Assembly (NCBI RefSeq): GCF_032362555.1
Contig: NC_083508.1
Coordinates: 8,027,001-8,091,000 of the forward strand
Length of the DNA stretch: 64,000 bases
Direction of reading: 5' to 3'
Source of the DNA: Amyelois transitella
Taxonomy: Eukaryota; Arthropoda; Insecta; Lepidoptera; Pyralidae
A model generated the notes under the pieces. That model did no database searches. It was not told the DNA's origin and saw only the letters and a program-made list of their open reading frames with translations. Within the stretch, counting starts at the first letter, position 1. Each line of letters begins with the position of its first letter. Of the stretch, positions 10,075 to 22,563 are shown piece by piece. The position numbers and the translations under genes were made by a program.

Positions 10075-13000
10075 ATGAATTGCTTTAAAAAACCTAATAT
10101 ATTAAGTCATAACTTCTTAGGATGCATTCTTATTTTGGTAAGCATTTACTTGTATAATTATATGCCTTGATCAGGGGTGTTAAATTGGTTGTTGATTTTA
10201 CGGTTTCATTAGAGTAATAGCTGTGAATGCTCTGATTAATTATTCAGAAATTGTTATGTTTCAGTTGTGCCACAGTTTTTACAACCCTACCGATAGCGGA
10301 GCTGTATCGATAACAAAGAATAACTTGGATATGGTTTTAGGTAGGTATTTAAGTGATTTTTGACGCCCGGTAACCCGAGTTTCGGAATGTAATGTATTCC
10401 ATTGATTCCAATTCACAGTATTGTTGACGATGCAATTTTGCTACTATTTACTATTAGTACAATATTTCTCTTTTACAAAATTTAACATTATTGTATTACA
10501 TTAACTGTAAGGTTAATGTTAATAGTTATATATCTTTGGTATAGTTATTTAAAGTAGGCACTCTTAACACACATACATAAAATCACGCTCCTTTCTCAGA
10601 GGTGTGAATGGTGATGGAGAATGTGCCTATCGCACAGACTATATCATTTCACTGTTCACAATCTGCATACTTCTTAAATTAAAATTCTCTAAACGTAAAT
10701 GTTTCAAATGACCAGAAGATGGATCCATGTTATCCACATGCTTTGCTATTTTTATATCTAGTTTTGGATGTAGGCATTTTCCTATATTACTTTTATGATG
10801 TTATCCTTCTGTCTCATAGGTTGTCTCTTATCCTGCTTGTATTGGCACTCAGTCTCCACTCAAGTGGTCTATACATCACATGGGATCACTAAGAGCAATG
10901 TGCCCAGCATATTTCCACTTGCTTTCTGCTGTAATCTTTCTCTTTTATAACATTTATTGCTTTGCATTATTGTTTCTCACAAATATAGCCATAGGCAAAC
11001 CCTGTGCAAAAACTGTATGTTTAAGTAGGTTACTAATAATAAAGCCAACCCCAGGATTAATATCTAAGTATTAAAGCTTACAGACAAAACAGATTAATAA
11101 ATCATAATAATATTACATAATATATTATCTATTTTTCAGCTTCCAATGAAGTTGTATTCATAAACTTTTATGCAGAATGGTGTAGGTTTAGCAACTTGTT
11201 AATGCCTATTTTTGATGAAGCCGCTGATGAGATTGCCAAACAGGGTTATGACCCAGGTAAAGTTGTCATGGGGAAAGTGGATTGTGATAAAGAAGCATCT
11301 ATAGCCACAAGATTCCATATTACTAAGTATCCTACTTTGAAATTATTCCGAAATGGGATGCCTGCTAAAAAGGAGTATAGAGGTAAGTTGCTTACCAGAT
11401 TTATTGTTGTGTAAATTTATATAAAAACTGTCTTTGCAAGGTCAAATCCCTTCAAGCTACATAGAGCCAATATTTATTAAGTTATCATACATACATACAA
11501 ATTCATCTTTATCCCTTATGTAGAGACAGAGCCAAAAGTCTTATACAGACTGAAAGGCCATGTTCAGCTGTATTAATGATGGAATTGAGATTTAAATGGT
11601 TTCCAGCCCATTGTGTAAAAGTAGAATCTCAAGATTTATGAAACTACTACTTAGTAATGTTTACGTCATTTGCCAGCCTTAATTTTATATGCTTTCCTTT
11701 AAAGTTTATAGTTTGTATATGATATATTATTTCTATAGGTGCACGAAATGTGGAAGCCTTCTCAGAGTACATCAAGAAACAGCTCATTGATCCAGTGCAG
11801 GTGTTTGGAGCACTTAAGGAGCTTCATAATTTGAGCGAGGACAAAAGACACATTATTGGTTACATGGACAGGAGGGATCAACCGGAGTACGACGTCATGA
11901 GAAAAGTAGCATCCAATTTGAAAGATGATTGTCAGTTTCATGTCGGTTTTGGAGATGCATCACAGCAAATGCATCCTCCAGGTAAACTTTATATTTATCT
12001 ATTATTGGTAGTTTTTTGACAGTCATTTAAGTTTTTTAGGCAAACCCCAGGCCCCGAAGCACTACAGTTGAGGGTGCAAAGGAAATACACAGAGATGAGA
12101 GATAGTTCTTTTATGTAGTATTAAGTAAAAACTGGTATGATCTGCACTTTAGCTTTGGTTGCAGTTTTTGAGAAAATTAACTTAACTTAAAATAAACTAG
12201 CTTTGGCAATAACAATTTCCAAACCAAATCTATTTTAATCTACACTCCACTATTTTCTATCCATCAACAATGCCAATTGTTTGTAACACTTTGGAGTGGT
12301 GTAACAAAACACTAATTAAATTGCCCCAAGTTGCATTTTAAATAGTATTTTTAAAATGCGCCTTGGGGCAATTTTTTTATGAAGATATTCTGATTATATT
12401 ATCAATTACAGGTCAACCAATTGTCGTATTTAGAGCTGACAGAAAGACCTCAACGGAGCCCGATGAGACTTACCCGGGGTCTTTGACCAATATGGAAGAA
12501 TTTAGTACATGGGCGCAGGAGAAATGCATTCCCCTTGTGCGTGAGATTACCTTTGAAAATGCCGAGGAGCTAACAGAAGAGGGCCTGCCGTTCCTCATAC
12601 TCTTCCACCACCCCACTGACACGGAAAGTGTTAAGAGATACAAGGAGATTGTTGTGCGAGAATTGAGCGGTGAAAAACGTATGTTAATGAAATTTTTTTT
12701 ATATTTTGCATTTTCAGCTGTCTTTTTCTTTCTATTTAAAATCTGATAATAACATTGTACTATTTCAGAATTATTCTTACACTGCTTTGTTTTTGAGCGC
12801 AGCATTTTACAACCTTTTTTTTTTTCTAAATCACATGCATATTGCCTATGATAAATGTATGAAATGATTAAGTTTTAATTTGTGAAGTCTATTAGTTTTC
12901 AATATCATAAACTTTGTGTCACAGAAAACCACATGAAGAAGGCTCAAATTTTTGTATGAATGAATCATTGTTATGAAAGGAAATTACAATATCCTTTATA

Positions 13001-15151
13001 TGTTTTTTTCAGAGAACATTAACTTCTTGACTGCCGACGGGGTGCGTTTCGAGCATCCGCTCCACCACCTGGGGAAGTCTGCCTCGGACTTGCCACTCAT
13101 TGCCATTGACTCCTTCCGGCACATGTATCTATTCCCCGACTACAAAGAAATGGAGAAGCCGGGCCGATTGTTTCAGTTCTTACAAGATTTGTACTCTGGA
13201 AAATTACACAGGTAAACAAACACTATCATTGTTATCAACATTTGAATTGCCACCACTTTCTTTTTTTCTTTGGTTCTTCATTATCATGTTCCGGTTACAT
13301 CCTCACTCTCTGGAGAGAAGCCTGCGATGCGCTTTTTGACTTTTATTCTAATCCTGGATTGGGTCACTCAGATTTTTACACAAAGTAACTCCCATCTGAT
13401 GAATGTGCCTATTCCTTAGGTCACCTTCTACGACATCCATAGGAAAGATGGAGTTGTCCGATTTTAAAGTGCCGGGATCCACACAGCATGGATCCTTTGG
13501 TCATCAGTCACATTTAGTTGCATGAATGTGCTAATTAGGTTAAGGTACCTTGGGTACTTTTCTCTAATGCAAATGAATTTTTCATACTATTCGTATTAGA
13601 TATGAATTTCAAATAACATTGATAAAACAGGTTTGACATTCAGCCAGTTATCTCGTATCTTGATGAGATATGATTTGTCAAGATAAGGTAGTTGTATTAG
13701 ATCAACAAAATATTTTTAGAAATTTTATACTAGATTCACAGATAGGAGAAAAATCAGGCAAAAACATCCGCACTTTTAAAATATATATTGTACTGTGAAT
13801 AAGCAGAGACTTATATGACTGACGATTTTTTTTAAAATTGTGTTGTGGGATTATATATTATACTAGCTGTGCCCGCGACTTCGTCCGCGTGGAAAAGTTA
13901 TTTTGGGCATTATTGAAGCCCTCAAGTTACAGCGTGATGTTATATAGCCTTAAGCCTTCCTCGATAAATGGTCTATTCAACACAAAAAGAATTTTTCAAT
14001 TCGAACCAGTTGTTCCTAAGATTAGCGCGTTCAAACAAACAAACTCATCAGCTTTATAATATTAGTATAGATATATTGTCTATAAGCTACCATCCCGCTG
14101 AAAGTGTCCGAATTAAAAGTAATCGATCGTAAGTCGATGATAGACAGTTATTACATACCTAGTGATTATATAATCTTCGGCAGTAATATTTTATTTACGG
14201 TAAGGGAAATCCACACGATTACCTGCATATCCAAGCAACTGTGGTGTAATATTTCTCTGTTGGGCTAGGTTTATTTATTTCGGGCAGTTCGCTTATCTGT
14301 TATTATTTGACCTTCCCACTCCTGGGTTGGTTGTGTATAGACCGGGGCAGGAGACATGTCACGGGATACACCATTCGGGCTATTCACGAACTCGAAACGA
14401 AATTGACTCGCGTTCTTTCTATATCGTTGATAAACTTTAAAGATACCTATGCCTTTATATTCGTGAATAGCATCACAGGATACAAACACGCATACATTTC
14501 GTATATGAGAGCTAAATGAAGTGGTCCTATATTTAAGGGCCGGGAATCACACTACAGAATGGTATTACATTGTAAGTTTTCAGGATATAGGTAATTCGGA
14601 ATTATTAACCTTTCATTACCTTGATTCCTGTAAAATGTTGCTATTGTTCTGTCTTAAACATAATAACCGTTTGATACCTTTTATGATTGACTTCTATTGT
14701 TGTGTTGTTTTTCATAATTTAATTCAAGAATTTAAATTTCACTTAAAATTTTATGAATGAATTTGTTTCTCAACACTCTGTCGAGGCCAAGGTTACATCA
14801 CGAATTTTCAATTTTAACTTTATATAAACTAAATGTATATGTACTCATTCATAAATATACATTTTAAAAGGCAATGCTTTTAAATTGTTTAATAATATAT
14901 ATTATTTTTTAAATTAATGTCTTATTTCTTATTATGCATATATATAGGAACACCAGAATCATAATCTGTCATTAAGCTTGTAATAAATGTAAATTTCTCG
15001 TGTTTTTTTTTCCAGAGAGTTCCACTACGGTCCAGATCCAGCTCAAATTTCGAACAATGCTGATGTCAAAGTGACCACTCCTCCAGAATCTACCTTCAAG
15101 AAATTAGCTCCTTCCAAAAACAGATACACCCTGCTAAGGGACGAATTATAA
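10075..15151 (+). CDS. ERP44: Endoplasmic reticulum resident protein 44 (ERp44), 7 exons
   Basis: ERp44 is a PDI-family chaperone of the early secretory pathway that retains Ero1 and unassembled cargo by mixed disulfides and returns them from the Golgi to the ER. Exons: 10075-10137, 10265-10340, 11140-11382, 11739-11981, 12412-12678, 13013-13211, 15016-15151. All junctions are GT-AG and in phase, giving 408 residues (human: 406). A hydrophobic stretch near residues 14-26 is the signal peptide. The first thioredoxin domain has FYAEWCRFS with active Cys61 and Ser64, the ERp44-type CXXS site, followed by TKYPTLKLFRNG. Domains b and b' follow, with the conserved PLVREITFENAEELTEEGLP and IAIDSFRHMYLF. 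The chain ends LLRDEL, an ER retrieval signal. The chosen ATG is the first after an in-frame stop at 10042. Introns hold several repeats and one striking hairpin (12318-12374). Confidence 0.97.
10570..10678 (+). repeat. Dispersed repeat family B, in ERp44 intron 2
   Basis: ACATACATAAAATCACGCTCC and the later ATCTGCATACTTCTT match the copy at 62353-62460 and, inverted, the one at 49281-49354. The head resembles family A, so B may be a relative with a different body. Confidence 0.5.
11485..11640 (+). repeat. SINE-like family A fragment in ERp44 intron 3
   Basis: It contains CATACATACATACAAATTCA, TTTATCCCTTATG, ACTGAAAGGCCATGTTCAGC and GAATTGAGATT in family order. The 3' third is lost. Confidence 0.6.
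12318..12374. repeat. Near-perfect 25-bp inverted repeat (hairpin) in ERp44 intron 4
   Basis: The left arm 12318-12342 and right arm 12350-12374 are complementary at 23 of 25 positions with a 7-base spacer. The outer part reads AATTGCCCCAAG / CTTGGGGCAATT. It ends 37 bases before the exon 5 acceptor. It may be a miniature fold-back element; no protein is encoded. Confidence 0.8.
13288..13400 (-). repeat. Family C (tRNA-headed SINE) 3' fragment in ERp44 intron 6
   Basis: Read on the minus strand it carries TGACCCAATCCAGGATT and TCTCCAGAGAGTGAGGATG, matching the 3' half of the copies at 27019-27387 and 60103-60305. Confidence 0.55.
13413..13500 (+). repeat. Family A 3' end, abutting the family C fragment
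   Basis: CCTTAGGTCACCTTCTACGA, CATCCATAGGAAAGATGGAG and GTGCCGGGATCCACACAGCA are the last blocks of family A. The junction with an inverted family C fragment indicates one repeat inserted in another. Confidence 0.55.
13861..14072 (+). repeat. RTE-like 3' tail repeat in ERp44 intron 6
   Basis: It begins TACTAGCTGTGCCCGCGACT and ends TAATATTAGTATAGAT, a widespread lepidopteran repeat usually regarded as the 3' end of an RTE-type LINE or of a SINE using its tail. It has no ORF of its own. Confidence 0.6.
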
Positions 15152-17033
15152 GGTTATTGTGTTTAGATCATGCAATTTAGTTTATCATTATTAAGAAGCC
15201 ACTCCAAATATTTACTTAAAATACATTCTAGATTATGATTTGTTTGTAACAAAATCGTCGAGGTGGAGAATGAATTTTTTAATAGCTTTTTTATTATTTT
15301 TTTCGGAAATATTGAAATTAAGTGTCATATATTTTTTTAACTACTTCTGATCTGTTTTCCTTCTCTGTGCTGTTTGGTCTTTATTAGTGTTTATAGAATA
15401 CTGAAAAACTATTTTATAAAATTATTACATACTTGTATATTCAAATAAGCTTAGTTAAGTTTATACCTAGCGGTGTAGTTTCCGGCACAGAAAAAAATTC
15501 TTGTGATGTCGTTGGAGACAACTGAAGGAAAAGAAGTAGCGTATTAAAGATTTCCAAGTCGTAACTAACCCTAACCAACAACCATAAAAACATTCTTCAT
15601 AATTTGAAGTAAAAAATACATATTGTCTTTGATAGACCCCGAGCCATTACTATTTATATTACTATAAAGATAATGAATAATTTTCAAACGCTTTGATGAG
15701 AAAAGATATTGGTATATTGAGATGCAGGTGTGACTGCAGTTTAGGTTTAGAACTTCGGCAAATCAGAAATAATTAGAGTTTTAATATTTATATTGTTCAT
15801 TTTTCCGTTGCGGAATGAAGAACACTCGTTTCTAAACCTAAATAATTATGATTAATTATGAAACTCCTACATATTTCTCATATTAAAATAAATATATAGT
15901 ACTCATATGATGTTGTGGGTAGTACGAAATTAAATAATTATTATCTCTTATTTTTCTTTGTATTATAATTTTTCAGTTATTTTTCATTTCTGAAATATTT
16001 GTGAGACCGTCCGCAGGTTATGTAGAAAAGTTAATAAAATTCTGGTGTCACTTAACGTATTCTTCCATTTACCTTTAACGCAATAATAACATTTAAGTAT
16101 CTAGCAAGCTTTTATTAAGAATTTATATTTCTAAGTCAACTTGATTTAATATACTTTTACTCGATATTAAAATAACTGATAATCATGCCTAATTCAATTA
16201 AAATACGGAAGTTATGAATTATGCAAGTAAAAGTAATGTGATGAGTATATTAACGTTAACGTTTATGTACGATTACCTTCATTATTATATATTCTTTCCG
16301 TATATTTATCTGTACCTTTTACGGCTTTTTATTATTTCCCTAACTTCAGTGATGCTATCTCATCTAGGTGCCAGCAAAACAGAACAGATTTATAAAGTAA
16401 ACAAAGCTAATCACGGTACTGTATTTTAAATTCATACATTTGTATGACTGAAATATTAAGATAGTATTAAAACAAAAAAGCCTATACCGTCTCTTGAATA
16501 TTAACGTTTAAATTTTAAGTCAAACTATGATGTCTTACATCTGAGGCAGAGTGTCATTTGAACACAGGAGTCTTTATACTACTCAGGTATACATAGACTT
16601 CAGTGGGTTGGAATTTTGAAACATTTACATAAGTTTCAATATTGAAAAGAAATAAAGAATAAATTATTGTATCGCTGAATTTTACCTAATTAGAATTTGA
16701 GATAACATTCCGCGTTGTAAGTTATCGAACCTAACTTAATATGTATGATATGAAATGATTGTACAAAATGTATGTTCTGTGACGTGTGTTGTAATAAATT
16801 TTTCGATCCTTATACATTGTTTTGAATACTCTGTTCCCCACATTTTTTTCAGAGTAGGTAGTCTTTATTTCATTCAGTACTTACTCTTTTTTATTTATTT
16901 AAATACTTAGTTTATGTATAGCAATTGCCATTTGTGAATTAAGGGTAGTATAAATGTAATGATGAATCCAAGCAAATATCTAAAGCTATATTATGACGAA
17001 ACATATCGTTCAATGTAATAACCTCAGCACTTA

Positions 17034-17215
17034 CCTACATAACAACATATAATCACGTCTATATGCCCCTGTGGGGCAGACAACCAACAGTCATCAAAAG
17101 ACTGAAGGTCCACGCTCAGCCGCTCGGCTAAATGATAGAATTGAGATTCAAACAGTAACAATGCCAAGCCAATGCCAAGTATATAAGCCTATCCCTGATC
17201 ACTTATGTAAATCTC
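17034..17215 (+). repeat. SINE-like family A repeat, diverged copy
   Basis: It contains ATAATCACGTCTATATGCCC, CCAACAGTCATCAAAAGACT, GATAGAATTGAGATTCAAAC and ATAAGCCTATCCCTGATCAC in family order. It lacks the last 80 or so bases. Confidence 0.65.
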
Positions 17216-17676
17216 ACGAATTATTATTGCTTGAAAAAAGGTGCATCCAATGACCTGTTTTATAGTAATTATTACAGCTCTTATGTAACATTAAGCTAGA
17301 GTCCTAATTATCCATCCGTATCCATTTCACCATTTATCAAATGTGCAAAAGCTGACCGCTTTAAAAAAAATCACAAACCCCGATGTGAAACATGGACCGG
17401 CGTCAAAAGTGTCATTAGTCTTCTCCATATCTGAATAGTATAAGCGATAAATTTACTTTTGGTAACAATCGCTTGGACGGCTGATTGGGCTTGGTATGTC
17501 AATAACAATCTGTTCTTTTCATTTACATATATTAGATACTTAGTACAATTTTTCTTTCCAAAATTAACGCTTACCGTTCGCGGTTTGGCCCGCCTAAAAA
17601 GTACCTAGGGCATTTTTCAAGTGCTATTTTTCATCAAAATCTACTCAGTACAGTACTTTGAAGAATAAAAACAAAC

Positions 17677-17715
17677 TACAAAAGTTTGTTTGTTTGTTTG
17701 CAACAAACTTTTGTA
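17677..17715. repeat. Perfect 14-bp inverted repeat
   Basis: TACAAAAGTTTGTT (17677-17690) is repeated inverted at 17702-17715 with an 11-base TTTG-rich spacer. It is a small hairpin in AT-rich DNA. Confidence 0.7.
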
Positions 17716-20700
17716 ATACTTGCATAAATTTTTTGTACTATTGGTTGAGTTTGGGCCCATCCCAACTATTTGGAGTTGTCTATTCCTGTATCGACCTAAG
17801 GGTTCAGATTTTATAATACATTTTACTCGTAAGCCTAGTTAATATACGGTCAGCCTATCACCATCAACACCAGAGAGCAGAGAGACGTAAATTTGAATCA
17901 GTCTTCTTACTGTTACCAAAAATGCATCTATCTCTCCTCAAAATAGTACGGCCGGCTTGTTGTGTAAAACAAACTGCATCAGAAATCAGTTTTTACAAGG
18001 TTTTTAGTGATGTAGGGCAATTTCGGCTGTCACTGCGAAAGAGCGCCATGTTTGATGGTCGCCGCGCGCCGCGGGGAGCTTCGCAGTCCGCAGAATTCCT
18101 TTACCTACATTCTTTTTTATGCCAGGCTAGAGGGTGACGAGATTTAACAACGGTTATGAGTTTTTTTGTGTCCAATTATATTTTGTAGCAATGATGTATC
18201 GAATTACTGTCATTTTACAAGTGTTTATTGCGATTTCAGAGTAAGAAAGGATTTTTTTTCATGAAACATTTCTACGCATTTTCAATTAATTTGCTGATTG
18301 AAATATTCGGAGTGTGCTTACCTTCTCATCGTTTTATTTATACCACATGTGTTCTCTCGGGGCTCTAATTAAAAACACATCAATGGATTGACGTATAAAA
18401 TTTTATTATACCTACTTACTTAATTCATAAAAAGAATTATAAAATTGAAAGTTTGTGAGTAGGTAGTACCAATATCATGTAGGTGTATGTTTTGTTACTC
18501 AATCATGCAAAAACAACTGAATGTTTGGTACTTCTTTATTTAAAAACTTACCTATATGCAAGCGAAGCTTCGGGAGGAAGCTAGTAGATCTATATTATAG
18601 CAACATAAAAAGTAACATCGCAAATGCCGTCCGTAACTTGATCTTTTAAGTCACAAAAGACATAAAAAGTGAGTATGACTTGAATGAGCTGCACATGGGG
18701 ATTGTATGAGATGCGGACACGGCTGTTATCTGATCGGAATTCCGCTCACTTGTCGGCCGCGTAAAGGAGTGAAGCATTGTCATATTATCTCGTGTAACAA
18801 GATCATCAGTGCCTACCTGTCCTTCAATGACAGGTCCGCACCAATGTTCACATTGCATCTTTTATTGGAAACTCTTTATGAAAAATATCTATTGAAATTG
18901 GTTTAGGTATGGTCAAAATGTTAACTTGTTGCCGTCTACAAAGATACATATTATTGGGTAGGTAGTGTTTTTAAAAGGTATCTTGAGAAATTGTTTTGTT
19001 CCTAATTATGGTTGACGAAAAATGGGTGTTTAAAAGTCACTGTGTGATAAGCATTTACAAGAATATCAATAATTTACCAATGATCAATGGTTATATATTA
19101 ATGTTAAAGTTGATATCGCGTTATGTAGGTAGATAGTACCTATAAGTAGGTAGGTAGGTAAGAAATTAAGTAATATCAGAAAAATAAAGAACAGGTTAAA
19201 AACAAAATGCTTTTGAATCTGGATAATTTTGATATCTAAACTATCTTAAAATCAAAAAGATACCAACAATTTCTAACTGTAACAAAAAAACGCATGCACG
19301 ATTTACTCACGATTATACTCCATCTGCGTGGGTGCCGCTCTGGCTGCATTGTCACAATGGTTGGAACCTGACACCCTACCGGCAAGCCCTTACAACCAAC
19401 GCACCCAAAAGACAGGAAGCCAAGACAACGTGTGATAGAGCCCAATTACACGCCCACGATATAGGAAACCTGCAATTAGTGTAAAATATCCGTACTTGAG
19501 CGGAAATGATCAAATAATTCAGACATCACGCTACGAAGTTAAGCGGACGTTTTGCGGTATTAAGAAAAAAAGAGCGCCAGTAGTCGTCGCCCGCGTCTTA
19601 GCCTGCGTGAAGTACTCTATATCCTTTTTCGTGGTAGCTATTTTTTTGGTTCACACTTCGTTGAATAATTTATGTTCTACCTACCTGCGTTTATATTTAG
19701 ATCTTAATAACTATCTACTTATTCCGGTAAAGAACAGCGAAGAGAAAGGTTTGACAGTAAATTATTGTATTTAATGCTCGTACCTTCGTTGAAATACACA
19801 CACCAATTAGACTATTAGACATACCAAACAAACTAGACTTTTCTTAAAATTTTACAATTCAAACAAATCTTGTACGCGTCTGCCGAGTCAGCGTAGTTCA
19901 TCGCACTGGAACAATAACCAAAAATTCGGGATCACTCTGCTCCGACATTTTTGGAATGCAAAATGCACAAAAACCCAGTAGCGAAGATTTATGACTACCG
20001 GAGAGCGATCATAGCGCATTAGTATCAGCATTGTCCACTCCACGAGCTCTTTGTGTACGGTGGACGCCGACACGGCTACTGTACTGTGTATTGTCGCACC
20101 CTGTATAGGTATTGTCAGATGCCATTGTTCTAGCCTGTCGTAAACATGTCGACAGGTTCAGTTTGTGAATCTCGATAATTACCGGGAGCTACTTCGAAGA
20201 AATCCAGTGTGCTTTCACAATGCTATTGACCGAGTGATGGTTAAGTGTGCTTTTTTAAAAGACGAGCATAGTTTGGTATTGATAGGTTTCTACATTTTGC
20301 TCATAGGTTTAGCTACTAGGACCTACTTAGTTTAAATTCTTATTTGATGGAAAGATTTAAAATGAACGATATTTTAATATGATTGGAAATTTACTTTCTT
20401 TATTTATGAAGATCGTCACATATAGGTACCTACAAGCCTCTTTCTCGATAGGAGGACCACTTATAGGTACCTAAGTGAAAGATTTGCTGGATTTTTTGTT
20501 CGGAATGGTTACCTGTTAGCATTTTTTTTTTCAGAATAAATTAATATGTAGTATTAATAAAAAACACTATCAACTTGCTTCTTACATTCAAATTCATATT
20601 TACATTACAACAAAATTACTATTTCTTATTAATTTTAGTTTATTTTAAGTTCAACATTTAACTTGAATATAAGGAACTTGTCTGAAATTTTAGCATGTTT

Positions 20701-21220
20701 AAAATACTTTTTTAATTAAGTAATCTACGTTAATCTAAAAAGCTCACCTTGTAACTGATACCTAAAGCCATCCCAGCCTAAGGTTGTAAGAGGAGCCTGG
20801 GCAATTATAGAAATAAAAATATATTAAGTTCGGATGTGAAGGGAAGAAAACTACGTTTCTTTTGAGAGAGCTTGTGTTTAGTAAAACAAAAGCTCGGAAC
20901 GATTTAACAAACTGCCATATTTTAACAACGTGTAATTAAAGGTTGCCTGCTCTCGGATATATGCATAAATCAAGTCTGCCGCGAACTGCCGACCGAAATA
21001 GAGAAAAAATTAAAAATAAATCAAAAACATTAACCGCTGGACTCGTCGGGATGAGGATAGTGTTAGCTGATGAGATTACTATCTCGGCTTGGATGGTCAC
21101 GAATTTATCTACTTAAATTTTTAGAAATAAACAAGAGAGTCATCATAATTAGCTTTGTATTTTATGTTAAAGTTACTTACCTACATGAATTTGGACATCA
21201 AGAAATGTGCAATATTAATA

Positions 21221-21478
21221 CATACCTACTTACATACAAAGTATAATCACGTCTATTCTCTAGCCAACAGTCTTGAAAAGATTGAATGTCCGTGTTCAGC
21301 TGTACGGCTATATGGAATTGAGATTTGAATAGAGACAGGTTGCTAGTTCATCGCTTTCATAAAGAATCCCATGCTTATCACCCTTTCCTTCAGTCGCCTT
21401 TTACGAAATGCATGGGGAAGAGATGGAGTGGTCCTATTCTTTGTACTATTGATTGGTGCTGGAGACCACACGGCATAA
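21221..21478 (+). repeat. SINE-like family A repeat, nearly full length
   Basis: It runs from the TACTTACATACAAAGTATAATC head through CAGTCTTGAAAAGATTGAAT, GGTTGCTAGTTCATCGC, CAGTCGCCTTTTACGAAATG and GGGGAAGAGATGGAGTGGTC to GGAGACCACACGGCA. The last blocks are typical of the complete family. Confidence 0.7.
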
Positions 21479-22029
21479 TTAATAAATAGATTAAAATGTC
21501 TGAAGATAAATAGTTCATCCGTTTTCGTTGGTTAGTTAAGCTGGTCGGAGGGAAAATATAGTTATAAAACTACAAATCAGGGTATAGCTAGTCAAAGTTG
21601 ACATTCATGTTATCGGTTATCCAGAAAGTCGGTACCTACTAGTATTTTTAAGAGAAAAGAATTGTATTTTGTTAGGATACTCTAACTGTGTAAAAATATC
21701 AATAATTTTTTAGGAAAACTATACTACACTTTTTACACTTTCTATAAAACATCTCAAATATAAATAATGTGAGAAAATTGTAATAATGTTGCCTATCTAT
21801 AGGTAATCAAAAGTATTTAACTAAATATTAAATGTTATAGGAAATCCAATTATCAATCGGGCTGGTATGATTAAAATGAAAGTTAAATTATTGACATTAT
21901 TATTGTTCATTAGAGATCGCATGAAAACTGTACAAATGCCGACCCTCTTCTTACGGTCGAATTGAATAATTGTTCCACCTCTTAATTTCAAGGCGGGCAA
22001 AGTAAACATAACCTTTAGCCGTCCCGTTC

Positions 22030-22370
22030 GTACGCGTCTTTCCTTCTCACGAGAACGGAGCTTGTAAGTTCATAATTCACAAGCTCCAGTTTGGGTGGGG
22101 TGGGTCGGAGGCTGCGCGGGCGGGGGTGAGGCGGGGTGAGCGGGGATGTGCGCGAGCGCAGGGCCCTCGGGCGTGGAGCGGGGCCGGGGCGAGGTGACAA
22201 CCGCTTGTTACGTCTATTCCAAGCCAGTTATTAAAAACGTCTCGGCGCGAGCGGAGTGCCGCCCTGTAATTAACCAGAAGGTTTCGTCGCGTTACGGTGT
22301 CACCACAGTCTCCGGAAATGCAATACGTGGATCCGCCCGCGCAACAGGTCCGTCCGCCCGCCCACTCCCT
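22030..22370 (+). promoter_or_regulatory. G/C-rich CpG block, probable promoter or 5' UTR of the Sp5/btd-class gene
   Basis: This block is strongly G-rich on the plus strand between 22094 and 22200, with repeated G-runs (GGGTGGGGTGGG, GGGCGGGGGTG, GGCGGGG) that also look like Sp/KLF boxes. A perfect 9-bp inverted repeat, GGAGCTTGT / ACAAGCTCC, lies at 22057-22065 and 22079-22087. It is separated from the ATG by about 190 AT-rich bases without a TATA box. Autoregulation through these boxes is only a possibility. Confidence 0.5.
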
Positions 22371-22563
22371 GTTTCATATCTGGCTAAATTATAGTTTTGC
22401 GCAATTATAATCGATTTCGAGATAATCGTAAACTTTCTTATTAAATTAAATTGTGGGTAGTTTATTCCTCTAGACGGAAGAACTATTAAATTTGTCGATC
22501 TAAAGAGACTTCATATAGCGATTAAGTGCAGGTATTCATTAAAATAGGAATGTTTAATAAACC

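Larger units (their letters stand above)
15152..22029. other. ERp44 3' UTR and AT-rich intergenic interval before the Sp gene
   Basis: ERp44 polyadenylation candidates are AATAAA at 16033-16038 and 16793-16798; the latter has TG-rich sequence just before it. No coding exon was recognised. It holds two family A repeats, a small hairpin (17677-17715), a GTAGGTAGGTAGG run (about 19149-19161), and GC-richer islands near 18000-18140, 19310-19450 and 19870-20110. These could be upstream regulatory sequence of the Sp gene; nothing in the sequence proves it. Confidence 0.45.

Noticed and set aside
12470-12805. 111-codon minus-strand open frame
   Set aside because: It is antisense to ERp44 exon 5, whose plus-strand reading is unambiguous.
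19495-19560. 5S rRNA-like segment (ACGAAGTTAAGCGG)
   Set aside because: Only a short word matches; the rest shows no 5S structure or internal promoter.
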